Shown: in pieces, positions 51,548 to 63,479 of the stretch
Layout: each line of letters opens with the position of its first letter
Position numbering within the stretch: the stretch's first letter is position 1
Assembly: GCA_963576475.1 (NCBI GenBank)
Contig: OY754981.1
Location: 22,183,677-22,247,676, forward strand
Reading direction: 5' to 3'
Length of the DNA: 64,000 nt
From: Molanna angustata
Lineage: Eukaryota; Arthropoda; Insecta; Trichoptera; Molannidae
The notes under the pieces: generated by a model
Seen by the model: only the letters and a program-made list of their open reading frames with translations
Told to the model about the DNA's origin: nothing
Database searches by the model: none
Position numbers and translations under genes: made by a program

Positions 51548-51890
51548 CGCAGCGTGTTTAAATATACTTCATCATCCTCATCATCAGCCATCATTCGTCC
51601 GGCGTTGAACGTGGCCTTCCCTTTGAAGCTCCATGTTTCCGTATATCTTGCTTGAGGTCTGCCCGGGTTTCCACGGTCAGTTATCGGTCGCCACTCAAGG
51701 GTACGCTTAGTCAATCGATCATCTAAAGTTCTCGCTGCATGGCCAGTCCAATTCCACTTTATGGAAGCTATATTTCAATCAACATCGGTACGGTCATCGA
51801 TACAACCTAAGTCCTCTCTGATTCATTTGTTACGTTTCATATCTTTGAGACTAATGTTTAGCATCCTCCTCTCTTAAATGTACTTAAAAA
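51548..51890 (-). pseudogene. RTE-like LINE C-terminal fragment
   Basis: The - strand encodes KWNWTGHAARTLDDRLTKRT followed by LEWRPITDRGNPGRP, typical of the region after the RT in RTE elements. It is short and has frame breaks upstream. Its amino-acid text differs from the 40689 family. Confidence 0.7.
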
Positions 51891-52139
51891 TATAATATTT
51901 ACTCAAATATATTTGCACTACACCTTAGGCTGTGTTTCCCGAACAAAGATTTTCGTAAAAGTATTATTAAAATACTTTGATTTCATAAAATTGTTCAATA
52001 ATTATGGTTATTTCATTGAAATCTAATGCCGTTAAACGACGCAATTTGATAAAATCAGGTAGGTATTTTAAAGTATACTATAACCAATACTTTTGATAAC
52101 AATCCAGCATTAGCATCCAATTTTTTTTATAAATTCTTG

Positions 52140-52690
52140 ACATCGATACATTGGAAATTTTGACAGACAGGCTTTATGTATCGACTTCAATGGCTCTACA
52201 TCCGAATATCACCAGTATGACGCATCCAGAAGCTGTGACGCTATCCTAACGATATCGTCCTCCCATCGCAGTCTCGTAAGACTATGGCATTCTCTGAACA
52301 TGCCCGACATGTTCCGAGAGTTTGGGAGCTTTATATATATTGTACATCTCATCGTTGAATCTAATGTTTCACGTTTGTCCATCTTACTTAATTTTTTTGT
52401 GTGGCTACGGCTTTTCTTGCACCTTTGGCTGCGTCATCGAGTATTTTCCTTCTACACTCTTGGCTCCCGTTCGGCCAGCCACTTCACAGCCTCTGGAGTC
52501 GCCCTATGGATGTCCATCCAGTCTCCTTCATACCTCCGTAACGGGCACTCCTCTACTAGATGCTGGATAGCTTCTTGCTCTACAGTCAGTTTTCACGGGT
52601 CTCAGGATCTCCGCAGACTTTGCTGTCTTTGTCAAAGCGTCATCCACATGTATCGACCATTCATATTTACGATATTATGAAAACTTCCTT
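52140..52690 (-). pseudogene. LINE C-terminal fragment
   Basis: The - strand reads EAIQHLVEECPLRRYEGDWM, then ATPEAVKWLAEREPRV and a stop at 52452-52454. The H..EECP..R pattern is the end of the Cys/His tail of many insect LINE proteins. Upstream coding text is missing. Confidence 0.65.
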
Positions 52691-53176
52691 GCACCCCGGC
52701 GCAAGTGGCAAGTTTATTTCCAAATGCTAATTTCTTTCTACGAACCTTCATGTATTAGTTATACCATATGTTTAACGAGAATAATTGGCACTGCAATTGC
52801 ATTATTAAGAATGTAAATTTTTCATGTTATATAATTTTAATTGAAATTATTACACTTTTATTTGTGTATATTTTTCTAGTTCTGCATGTTACGGTTGAAT
52901 AGACAATCGAACAAGAATAAAATACTATTCACGGTGTTATTATTTTTATTTTGCTCTCAAAACTTTGTAGTTTGTAGTGAGGTATTTGAAAGGGAAAAAA
53001 TGTCTAGCTAAATAATTGAGCAAGTATTAATAATAACAATAATTATTTATTTATTGGTAGAACTAATTACAGACTATTGCACGTTTTAAACTTTCCTGTA
53101 GAAAGTTATTTGATTGGTTTAAAAACATTCAATATATATTTTTATTTTTGACAAACTTGTAATCGATCAGCTGTGT

Positions 53177-53465
53177 CTAGATTCATCAGAATTTCGACAG
53201 GCTAAATATTAAAAAAGGGGTAAAATTTTATAGAATATATTAATATTCATTTTGTTGTTTACGTTCTACCACGTAATGGCATTCATTGCGTCAGAACATT
53301 TGCATTTACAAAATGCAGTTGAATGAAGATTTTTTGCGTTATCTTTTGTCTTGCATGACGTGCGTCACAATTCTGTGTGTATTTTCGTTATAATTTAGGG
53401 CATCGCACAATTTAATACATGTATCGAAAGGTCACCTAGATTCATCAGAATTTCGATAGGCTAAA
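53177..53465. repeat. 30-bp direct repeats around repeat R9, copy A
   Basis: ctagattcatcagaatttcg, followed by (a)(c/t)aggctaaa, occurs at 53177-53206 and 53436-53465 with one mismatch, bracketing 229 bp. The bracketed sequence is R9, also present at 56013-56216. Confidence 0.8.
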
Positions 53466-54454
53466 AAGATATTCTTTATTTGAATATTTATAATAAAATG
53501 GATCGTATAATATTTCGTTGCCTCGCGACAGAAATAATAATTGATTTGTTTGGCATTATAAAGAATGATTGAGGAAGAAGAACTTAGAAACCAGCCGTAA
53601 ATAATAGCTAATTCGTAATTTAATACACAAAGTGAATTACTTAAACAAGCTTGTTTATAATGTGTCACAAAGTTAGCTCCGAACCCTGGGCCTTTGACTC
53701 AGATGTCAGATATCTAAACAATTGAGCCTTGGCAGAACAATCCAACGATTTAGCTCATGCAAGAATTTTTAATAACCAAGCTACGAAGGCAGACAATTAT
53801 TCCTAATGCAAGTTAATAATTAAAAAAAAAAAATGTTTCTCTAAAAATATCAGTGAGGTGAACTGATTGTATTTTACTATCCTAATTGAATACAATATTG
53901 ACTGTACCTACAGACCTTCTGAAAATTATTGAGGCCCTAGTATACCCTGTATACGGATGTACGCAAAAATGCATACTAAATTAGTTTCTAATGTATGAAA
54001 CACGAGAAAATATTGTATATCACCTGATATGTGATATACAAAATTTTATCGTGCTAAAATGGTAAAATTTAGGTTTTTTTTTAATAGCAAGAAGAGTTAT
54101 TGAAATATTATAATAATAAAAAACTCAGCCGGTAGATTTTCATATTCTCTATCGAATAAAGTAAAAATATACTTCATAGGCCTTGTAGTTTTTTAGTTAC
54201 TTACAATAAAAAAATAAAAAAGGGTTTTACTAAAACTAATTTTACAAGAAAAGTATTAAACAAATTCAAAATTCAAAAAATTCATGCAATAGATTAAAGA
54301 TGTACATACAAACTGTTCCTTATTTCAAAGACGTATCTTTTGAGGGTATTAGGGAAATTATTTTCAAAATATAATGTATAGCCTACTATAGCCTCTTAAC
54401 TTCAACATACCAAACAGACGAACAAGGTACACATCAACGTTTAGACATTAAAAC
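53466..54454. other. AT-rich stretch
   Basis: No gene or clear repeat seen. A 'cctgatatgtgatatac' self-complementary motif lies at about 54022-54040. Confidence 0.4.
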
Positions 54455-54540
54455 TTTGGTTGGAAGAAATTGCCTAATGGCAATAAGCCCGCCAGTGTGC
54501 AATATATTTTTTTATATTATGTACAAAAAAAAAGAGAAAT
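54455..54540 (+). repeat. CR1-like LINE 3' tail
   Basis: 'ttggttggaagaaattgcct' with 'aatggcaataagcccgcc' followed by an A/T-rich end is the 3' signature also found on the LINE at 45835 and at 58918. Confidence 0.7.
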
Positions 54541-55020
54541 ACTTTAATGTTCATTTTTATTTTTGTACGTTACCCATTTATTTAAAAATATGTATAGGTA
54601 CCTATATCAATCAATAATTTGTTGGAACTTGTACTATTGCAATCGTATTTTTAATGTTGTTTTCAATTTCTTTTTATTCAACGTTTATTGCGAAAAAATA
54701 ATCGTTCGCGGTGTTTAAAGTTTATTGTTGAAAATATATAAACACGACAGCGACATTTTTTTTTTGCTTTTAATCAATTTCTTTACATAAAGGCCACCAT
54801 TATTATAGCAGTGATTTTCTCGAGATTTTCGACACCTAAGAATATTGTATCGATTTGTAATTATTATAGAAACTTTTTCAGAACTTTATGAACTACCATT
54901 GTACCTACCTTATACATTATGTATTTAATGGGGCGATCAGAGATAATGGAACGAAATCCATTCAGGACAGACTTTCAGAACCTTTGCTTCGATAAAATAT
55001 TAAAAATATTATCAATATTA
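54541..55020. other. AT-rich stretch
   Basis: Nothing recognised. Confidence 0.4.
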
Positions 55021-55023
55021 CAC

Positions 55024-55256
55024 AGAAAAAACAGTTTTCTTCAGTCAAGAAAATTTGTTTCATATATAACGAAAATAATATTCTCTCAAATTAAGATTTT
55101 TTGTTTTATCTCAAAACAATATTTTCTTAATTCAAACAAATTTATTTGAATTAAGAAAATATTGTTTTGAGATAAAACAAAAAAACCTTAATTTGAGTGA
55201 ATATTTTTTCGTTATATATGAAACAAATATTCTTGACTGAAGAAATTTTTTGAAAT
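55024..55256. mobile_element. Palindromic element (hairpin)
   Basis: The arms 'ttaattcaaacaaattt' and 'atttgaattaa' meet at about 55142. Pairing extends outward through 'tgttttatctcaaaacaata' and 'tattgttttgagataaaaca' to 'cttcagtcaaga'/'tcttgactgaag'. It is a MITE of about 230 bp with no coding capacity. Confidence 0.8.
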
Positions 55257-55379
55257 TTTTTTTTTCCGTCTACTTTCACGTGTCACATTAAGATGGCGTC
55301 TTCTGTCAGCGTATCCATTTTTCAATTTGATATACCATCATTATTGCTAATCAAATTGTTTTGAAAAAAATAACTTATA

Positions 55380-55715
55380 TTTATTATATTTGTCTATCTT
55401 TATACCAAATTTCAGCGTTCTAGCTTTTACGGTTTCTAAGATATATGGAAAAATAAATCAAAATTTCAAAAGTTGTTAACCCCTGTCTGAAACAAAAATT
55501 CACAATTCTGAGCATAAAAGTTTTGTAGGCCTATAACTGTCTATATATTATGAAAATTTGGGCTCTGTAAATTGAGCGGATTAAAAGTTATAAGGGGGGG
55601 GGGACACACAGACACATACACAAAACTCACAAAAACTGTTCTACTCCGAATTCTGAGTAAATCCATGTATGGGAACATATATGTTGCGAGGCCTCTAGTT
55701 GGTGTTATTAGCATG
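55380..55715 (+). repeat. Interspersed repeat R1
   Basis: 'cagcgttctagcttttacgg', 'gtaggcctataactgtc', 'ctactccgaattctgagtaa' and 'tgcgaggcctctagttgg' are shared with 22140-22480 (reverse) and in part with 57520-57590. The open frame 55572-55796 is within repeat. Confidence 0.65.
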
Positions 55716-56012
55716 CAAAAAGTCTACTACGCCATACAAAATTTTCCTTCGAACACGCATCTGGGCTTAATAATGTCGATTCATTCAGAGAATTGAATTC
55801 TCATGAACGAATCGACAGTTGGATCAATAGCTTGAAGTGACCAATCACAAGAACCTTTAAGCAACTCCTACTTAATTAATCTATAAATCTAAGTAAAAAC
55901 TGTCAAAATAGTCATAAGCTAGTAATGCCCTATCAAGGCGAAATAGGCCTATCGCACGTAATAAAATTCATGTGGAATCAAAAAGTGGTTTACTTTAAAT
56001 TATAGACATTAT

Positions 56013-56216
56013 GAATATTTTAATATTCATTTTGCTGTTTACGTTCTACCACGTAATGGCATTCATTGCGTCAGAACATTTGCATTTACGAAATGCAGTT
56101 GAATGAAGATTTTTTGCGTTATCTTTTGTCTTGCATGACGTGCGTCACAATTCTGTGTGTATTTTCGTTATAATTTAGGGCATCGCACAATTTAATACAT
56201 GTATCGAAAGGTCACC
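56013..56216. repeat. Repeat R9, copy B
   Basis: Almost identical to 53233-53435: from 'acgttctaccacgtaatggc' to 'gtatcgaaaggtcacc', about 176 bp, I see one mismatch. Confidence 0.85.
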
Positions 56217-56519
56217 TTTGAACAGTTGCGTTTTATTTTTAAAACTGCAGATTTATTTGTATCTGTTGCCAGTAAATAGTTTTTTGTGAAGATTTTTTTA
56301 GTAAATGCAAAAAAAAAACACTGGTCAAGGCGTTTTACTCGGAAATGAATAAAAAACGTTTCATTGTACACATTCAATCTGCTTTTTGACGAAACCTCTG
56401 CTTGCTATCAGAGTATGAATATCTTTTTAATTCATAATGTCAATAATAATGACATTTCTGGAAAACATAAAGAAGTTTGATTTGAATTAACTAAATATGT
56501 AGTACCTACAGTTTAAAGT

Positions 56520-56700
56520 GTTCTATAGGTCGGTTGCAGAGCGGTCAGTGTTGTGTCAGCCATATAACAAACCAAGATTTGAATCCTTCCTCGACTGATA
56601 TCATTCTCATTTAGTTCAAGCAATCGTAGCATTCGCTTATTTGAAGGTATGATTTAGGATTCGTATATACTTTTTTCTAGGTCATATTCATCTTAATATA
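56520..56700 (+). mobile_element. tRNA-derived SINE, diverged copy
   Basis: 'ggtcggttgcagagcggtca', 'gatttgaatccttcctcga' and 'ctgatatcattctcattta' keep the order of the SINE at 21782 with many substitutions. Confidence 0.6.
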
Positions 56701-57139
56701 GTATTGTTCGTATGTGTTAGTTCTCTAGATAATTCGGCACTACTAATAGTATAATATGGTACCTAGAAGAAAAATAACAGACTGATCATAGTTACGAGGA
56801 AAGGAAAGATGTATCTAATAAAATAAGCAGAAGGAATATGTCGTCCAATAATTATTTGATAAAAAATATAGTCTGTACATAATATGAGTCAATTTCACCA
56901 AGGCTACCTAAACTCTCACATAGAATTTATTACTCAAAAACTTGGGTAGTTTCTAACGTATAATCTATTGGTCTTCATAATTGTATCTGTTTCCTAGCTA
57001 GGAACTGGATTGCCTTTATTAATTTACTAGTTACATGTAACACATGAGATCCAACTGTCGATGGCGAGAGTATGTAGGTACAATTGAAGAATACAAATTA
57101 ATAAATATTTTAAGATGTTTTGTTTTCTATATAAAAAAC
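56701..57139. other. Repeat debris
   Basis: AT-rich. The stretch near 57030-57120 ('acatgtaacacatgagatcc', 'actgtcgatggcgagag') resembles sequence at 22800-22845 and leads into repeat R5. No gene. Confidence 0.4.
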
Positions 57140-57730
57140 GTAGGTGTGTATGTCAGGATAGGATAGTATGGAGGTCGGTCTGTTTTTCCTACACATAATA
57201 TGAAAACAGCATGGTACCTTTGTGTGTATGTATGTTTGGAAATTAAGTAGGTATCAAACAATTGAGTGATATATTGTGTAGTGTGTACTGCCGTGCAAAT
57301 TATATGAAACGATGTCGTCACTAAATTAAATTTTCATAAAAATTGTCAAAAAAAGTTTGAATTGTACTACTATAATGTACATATTTTTTATAGAAAATTA
57401 AATTTCTAATTGGGTGTTGTTAAAAAAAATATTTTTCTTGATAAAAAATGTTTGAGAAGCTCTGGAATAATTAAAAAAACAAATTTAAGATTTTGTATTT
57501 GTCTATATTTATACCAATATTCAGCGTTCTAGCTTTTATGGTTTTTGAGATATATGAAACATATGTGCTGCGAAGCCTCTAAGTTGGTGTTTTTTTTACT
57601 TCAAAGTTGTAAAAACCGTGAAAAATACAGGCCTGCTATACAAATCTTGCATATCTTGGCTTGATGCTTTGTCGATATGTTAGGAGAAATAAATTCTCTT
57701 GAACAAATCGACAGTTGGATAAAAAGCATA
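57140..57730 (+). repeat. Repeats R5 and R1, joined
   Basis: 57150-57420 matches R5 (15693-15965). 57520-57720 matches R1 (1855-1965), including 'gctgcgaagcctctaagttg'. The same pairing in reverse at 22100-22740 suggests R1 and R5 are parts of one longer element. Confidence 0.65.
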
Positions 57731-58194
57731 AATCATTTTCGAATTACATCATGGTTTGTCTATGGCTGTCGCATTTTGTCGATTACGTTCGAAATGTCCA
57801 ATCTAAGCATATAGTTAACTGAAAAATTGTAATTGTGAAATTGACTGTATGTTTGTTACTATCATGTCCCATTATAGTAACAAATGGTGCGGGCAGTCCG
57901 TTATATTCAATACCCTGATGGTTCGGCCTTATCGTCTGACAAAAGGATGAATTTCGCCGTTAGCCAATGTTGAATTGATGATCATATCCTGCGATGTATG
58001 TTGTATCATAGTATAGATCCTTCACTCGCTGTCTAGTGTGGTGAAACTCTAGGACAAATTATGATTTCGCATTAGACCTCTTATATAATTCTCAATACCA
58101 AAAGTATAACGTCATAAAATAGTATTTCAATTTTGGATTCTTTGCTATCAGTGTAAACAGTACACTGGATTCTAAGGATAACTACAGTTTTGAT
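57731..58194. other. Unassigned stretch
   Basis: No gene or clear repeat seen. Confidence 0.4.
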
Positions 58195-58990
58195 AACTAC
58201 TACTTTTTAAAACGAGTGGGTTGTGGCCAACGCTTTACTCACTAACAAGTCACTCTACGGAATATTCTAATTTTGTTTGGATATTTTTTAGCATTTTATT
58301 AGATTATTTTTAATTTAAATATTTTACTATGAAAAATTGATCATTCTTCAATGCCATTTTATGAAAGTGATGTGCCTTTTTAGCGATTTGAAAATAAAAA
58401 TATCAAATTTGAAGTTTCCTGTCCTTAGGATCACTTTGCAATATTTGTCAGTTAAAAAAATTGAGAAGCACTGATCAAATATCGTCTAAGCGAGCATTAA
58501 ATATACAAATTTGAAAAATTTGAAGAGAATCCTTTAGTCTGTAATCGTTAAAGTAGAATAAACACGCCGTAGGTATATAGCACATATGTAGTACACAGCA
58601 CACACACACATACACACGGATACATTGTGATGAAACTTCATACAATCTCAGTATGATACTACTTGATATTCTGTAATAAAAAAAAATTACCTTAAAAATT
58701 GCGAATTCATATCTCTCCACTGTATCCCCTTGGGGTAGTGAGGAGTGAAAAGACTAAAGCTATCTGTCTAAATTGACACTTCTCCTCCCACAATCTCTAT
58801 CTCCTTCCTTTTTTGTTGCTGTGATTTTACATTTGATAATGTTGTGTGTTTGTCTTTTTTTTGTTGTTGTTATAAATTCAATGTACCTACCACTACACTA
58901 TTTATGGCCTAACGTTGCTTTGGTTGGTTGGAAGAAATTGCCTTATGACAATAAATCCGTCATCATTTACATTATTGTACATGAATTGAA
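58195..58990 (+). repeat. Repeat R3 with CR1-like LINE 3' tail
   Basis: 58195-58745 is collinear with 50520-51030 in reverse. It is followed at 58918 by 'ttggttggaagaaattgcct' and (aata)n, the CR1-like 3' end. R3 may therefore belong to the 3' part of that LINE. Confidence 0.6.
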
Positions 58991-60502
58991 TAAATAAATT
59001 TTAATGATTCATTTAACATGGTTGTTGATAATCTTTGAATATTTTCAACGATTTCTGTAAATTATAAATTAAGTATTATTAAGTATACATTTTACAATAG
59101 TAGAATCCTGGAATTCAAGCACCCGCAAGGCTTACGACCTACTATGCGAGCAAGGATGGTTATTGATTAGATTTATATTTCTCTGTACTGAAAATCACTG
59201 GATAGTCTGTACCTACCTACAACTTGACAAACGATATTTGGTTTTTGAAATGGAATGGCCCATTGGAAATGAACGATATATTATTTTCCATGACATGTTA
59301 AAGTTGATCATTTCTTTTTTATGTACTTTTAGATATTTTTAATTTTTGTATTTTGATATTGCTCCTTGTGGCAACGTTGGTGATTTTTTTCCGAATTTGT
59401 TTGAGTAAGAATATAATAGTGTGCAAGAATTTGTTTTTTGAATCCTTGTTTTTCTCCGACAGTCAGTTCACGGTGAATTTAACCACCGTTAATTTCGAAA
59501 AATCGTTTTATGCTTTTGGGCTCAAAAAAGACGCCACTCTTCGCTGCGTCTCGTCTCGTCTATATCCGTCTCAAGCTTTTGGTCCGAAACTTTTTTGTTT
59601 TTTTTCGCTGTGTTTTGTTTTTTTTTGTGTTTTTTGCTCATAAGTTTTGGAAGCAATTACCCTGGCGCACACATACAATATAAAATATAGCTTCGTCGCA
59701 CGTGACTTTTGATGAAGAGTGATGCATCATCGCCGCGAATACTCATCACGATATCAAAAAATTACAGAGTCGGGTTCCTTAGTTATTTTATTATAGGTTT
59801 TTATACCCGGCGCTACTCGGGAAGGTAAATGCGAAGCAATAAACTAATTCACCAAGGAAATCGTTATTGTAATATTTGAAATGTTTATTTGCTATGACAA
59901 ATTCAGTAATAATTATTAAAAATAATAATTTGTATTATTTTTTACAAAAATCACTCCCCTCCCGTCCCTCCCCCTTCTCTTCAATTCAGTCCTTCCTGTC
60001 CACTCATTCTCAAGTAATTGACTTTTGGAAGTGGTTTGAAATTCAATTAAATATAAGCATAATAGAGTGAAGCCCAACTATTTTTTGTATACTTTCATTG
60101 GAAACAAGTATGTATACAACATTTAAGCATGATCGGACCATGGGAAATGGTTCAAAATTAAATTGAATATTAGTGTTGGAAAGAGTTTAGTGTTGGCCAC
60201 AACCCACTCGTTTTTATAAATCGTCATCCAAAATTTCAGCAGGATAAGTCATTGGGTGCTTCAGTTCTTCTTGAATGAATTCCAAGTACATCATTTTATA
60301 AATAAAGGAAAATCTAGATAATTCACAAATAAATAAATAAATTAAAAACATCATTGGTTCTTGCGTGCGAAATGAACAAAGGTAAAATACATGTCTATAT
60401 AATATATAAAATACATACTATAAAAATGTAGTTTCATAAAGTGACATGTGAAATACAAATGTAGGTACGTACGTATACTAGTAGAATTAAGTAAAGTTAT
60501 AT
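58991..60502. other. Unassigned stretch
   Basis: The 96-codon frame at 59353-59643 is hydrophobic and low in complexity, without support. 'atacccggcgctactcggga' at 59802 is a common LINE-tail motif. 'gttggccacaacccactcg' at 60193 repeats the end of R3. No gene. Confidence 0.4.
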
Positions 60503-61454
60503 AGGCCCGAGATTTCAGTTGGCCCTTAAATCGTTGGATTTGGTAATCCAAGTTAAAAGTTTAGGGAAGATTAAATTTCATTCGCGTATTTCAGTGCAAA
60601 ATGAAACGTCAGTTACGTAATCTTCAACTATAGATATATTTTACGTTTTTCTATGGTTATTGTCTATAACGTATCTGTGAATCTCTCAAAATTGTAATAA
60701 CCTTAAATGATACGTGACGCGAAGCTGTGACTAAATATTATTTTATTATTATAACAACACATTATTTTATTTGTTTCATTACACAGCATGTTACTTTTTC
60801 AATTTTTTATACCGATCGATGTTTTTTTTAATTAAAATCAAACATTGTAGTGAAAAAATGTCATTGAATATGTACTACGTACGTAGTACTACAATGCAAA
60901 ATGTATGTACATTTTACAGATGGATATGGAACTAAGTGATAATGGTAAAATAGTGTCTTATGTAGAAAATTTAAGAATACACATTATATATATAGAAACA
61001 GGATGGATCAATTTAAAAAGTCGATGAAAAAACATCGCAAAAATAAAGTTGCGTGCCTGACGTTTCATTATGGCTGACAGTTTATTTCGTTTGTTGTCAT
61101 GCAATACATTATAATTATGTAAAAAAGAAAATAAATATTAAATACATGAACCACTTCTATATCAAGTCTTTTATTTTAACAACAAAAATAAATCATGATT
61201 ATAATTATTATGCATAGTTATTGGTAGTATAAAATGAAATGAAACATTAAAGCGTGCGGCGATTAGTACGCCACCTGGCGAAAAAGACTAGAAACAATAC
61301 TTAACTCAAGATTAAGACACGCGATCCGCCAGAAACGTTGAGTTAAATATTTGTCGTTTAGTGACGTATTTAAGGGAAGATTAGGTACTGAAATACGCAA
61401 TATTTTTGTTAAACTTGAGTTAAACTCCTAAGGGCCGACTGAAATACTGGGCCT
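60503..61454. mobile_element. Possible non-autonomous DNA transposon
   Basis: The left end 'aggcccgagatttcagttgg' followed by cccttaa and the reverse complement of the right end 'aggcccagtatttcagtcgg' followed by cccttagg are inverted repeats of about 28 bp. The 950-bp interior has no transposase frame. The GGCCC ends suggest PIF/Harbinger, but no clean 3-bp duplication was found. Confidence 0.5.
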
Positions 61455-61774
61455 TAATAACGTTTAACTTAATTTTATATGTGTTACAAATTTTATTTCC
61501 CAACTGCATCAACTTATATTGTACATCAGAAATTATTAAATAATGTAAAAAGGATTACTTACATAGCTACATATATACACATTACATTACAAACTAAAAT
61601 ATTAGTTTGAGACTTTGATCGCAACCATGGCAACGAAAATTAACAAATGGTCAATCGTTTGGAATATTTTTTTAAAAGAATGCTGACATTTACACAAATA
61701 TTTTTGGGAAAAACATTATTATTTCAACGAAGAGTAAATTCGTACTTCTGACCATAATAAACAAATAATTGCTA

Positions 61775-61950
61775 ATCGAATATTTTTTTTATATTTTTTT
61801 TTATTTTTTTATTATTGCATATGCGCAAACATTGGATTTTTTTCCCTGTCGGAAGTCAAAGATATTTTTTAACAGATTTTTAATTATCTCGACAGGGAAA
61901 AAAATCCAATGTTTGCGCATATGCAATAATAATAAAAAAAAATATTCGAT
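61775..61950. repeat. R4 hairpin
   Basis: 'catatgcgcaaacattggat' and 'atccaatgtttgcgcatatg' pair exactly, extending through 'ttttttccctgtcg'/'cgacagggaaaaaa', with a spacer of about 40 bases. The spacer text 'ttaacagatttttaattatc' recurs in reverse at 62398-62423. Confidence 0.82.
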
Positions 61951-62574
61951 TACTTACACATTGGTACAAGTAGGTAAATAAGACAAAAATGACCTTATAC
62001 GTCTGGCGCAATTCAGGGGTGACTTCTATGCGAAAAATGCATTTGTCACCTCAGGTATAAGAATTGTTGCTCTCATTATTTACAAAAAAAAAACAATTCT
62101 CTCAATAGATGGCGTTACAACAAAAATAAAAAAAAAATAATAAGAATGTTGTTCATAATTTCACACATAGATGGCTGTAGTAAAAATTCCTTATTTTCAA
62201 TCGAAAAGAATTTCAGTATTACAATATATAGAACTTTCAAAATTGAATTGATAGGGATCTCATTAAAAAGGCATAATTGGTGAACGTTGCGCAAGCGCAT
62301 AAAGTGATCACGTAAACCAGCCGATGACAGGTCGTAAGCCCTGTAGGTGCCTTGATTTCCCGGTTCTCCTACAGTAAATATTCCAACTTCGTCTCTATTG
62401 AGATAATTAAAAATCTGTTAAAAAATAATTGCTAACTTATTTTTGACATTCTTTTTGCTTTACAAGATATTATTTCATATTTACTTTACTAATATTTTTA
62501 AAATAGGTACCCCATCAAAAAGATAAAAATCTTATACCTACTAAATCTAAAGTAATAAAGCAATCAAAATGTTA
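61951..62574. other. Flank of R4
   Basis: Contains the reverse R4 piece near 62385-62435. No gene seen. Confidence 0.4.
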
Positions 62575-63430
62575 GTGTTTGTGTGTGTGTATGTGTGTGT
62601 GTGTGTTTGTCTCACGCCTTCTGAAAAACCAAGAGCATCTAAAAATCTAATTTATGTGCGAACGTGTACCTGTATACCTGATGCAGTGTCACGCTAAAAA
62701 TAATGCGATAAAAATGCTGAATTTTAAAAATATTTCAATAATTATTTTTTTCATACAAAATTTTCCAAGTCGTATCTGTCAAAAAAGTGTACATTTTGCA
62801 CGCAAATATCTGTTAGTTTAAAAGTTAGAAGTAGGTATTTACACAAAAAAAATATATTTTGAAGTATAACTTAGCGTTTAAGTGAAAAACATGGTGAATA
62901 TTTGGTATAATTATAATGTTTAACTTATTTTTAAAGTAAGCCTTTTGTACATAAACGCCGCCATTTTAATATCTTTTCATACAATATTTCATTTTCCCAC
63001 CGAATGAATATGTTCTTGAAAATAATAAACCTTTGAAATAAATGTAATTATGAAATAATAAAATGAAACACAAGACATTACGGCAAGTTTTAAGACATAT
63101 ATTGTAAAAATGTGTTATTTATTAGTAAAGATATAGGCATAATAAAATTGCATAATTTGTAAATAATATTTGATTTTTCTGACAATTTTCATTTTTATGG
63201 CATCGAACAAACCAATGTAGGTACCTACATATTCAAAAAATGTATCCGAACCATTCGATATTACTTACGTGTTCGAATCGTTTCCATGGCTACAGAAAGA
63301 ATGTGATATTCAAATAAAATTTGTTAGGAATCGAATTTATTTAGAAGGTTGTTGTAGGTAGGTACCTACCTAATACTATTTACTTACAAATCAACAATAA
63401 TATACCTATACTGATTTCCTATAGGAAAAT
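62575..63430 (+). repeat. GT microsatellite plus repeat R2, copy B
   Basis: A short GT tract (62576-62608) is followed by R2, collinear with 33104-33650 and 34262-34530 of copy A but lacking the LINE insertion, so it shows the empty site near 63151. It ends in 'ctgatttcctataggaaaat' like copy A. Confidence 0.82.
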
Positions 63431-63479
63431 TATTTTATTTATTTATTTACCAACCGTTTGTCCGATTATAATGAAACTT

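Noticed and set aside
59353..59643. Hydrophobic 96-codon frame, possible membrane protein
   Set aside because: T-rich sequence gives Phe/Leu-rich frames by chance; no start context or neighbouring exons.
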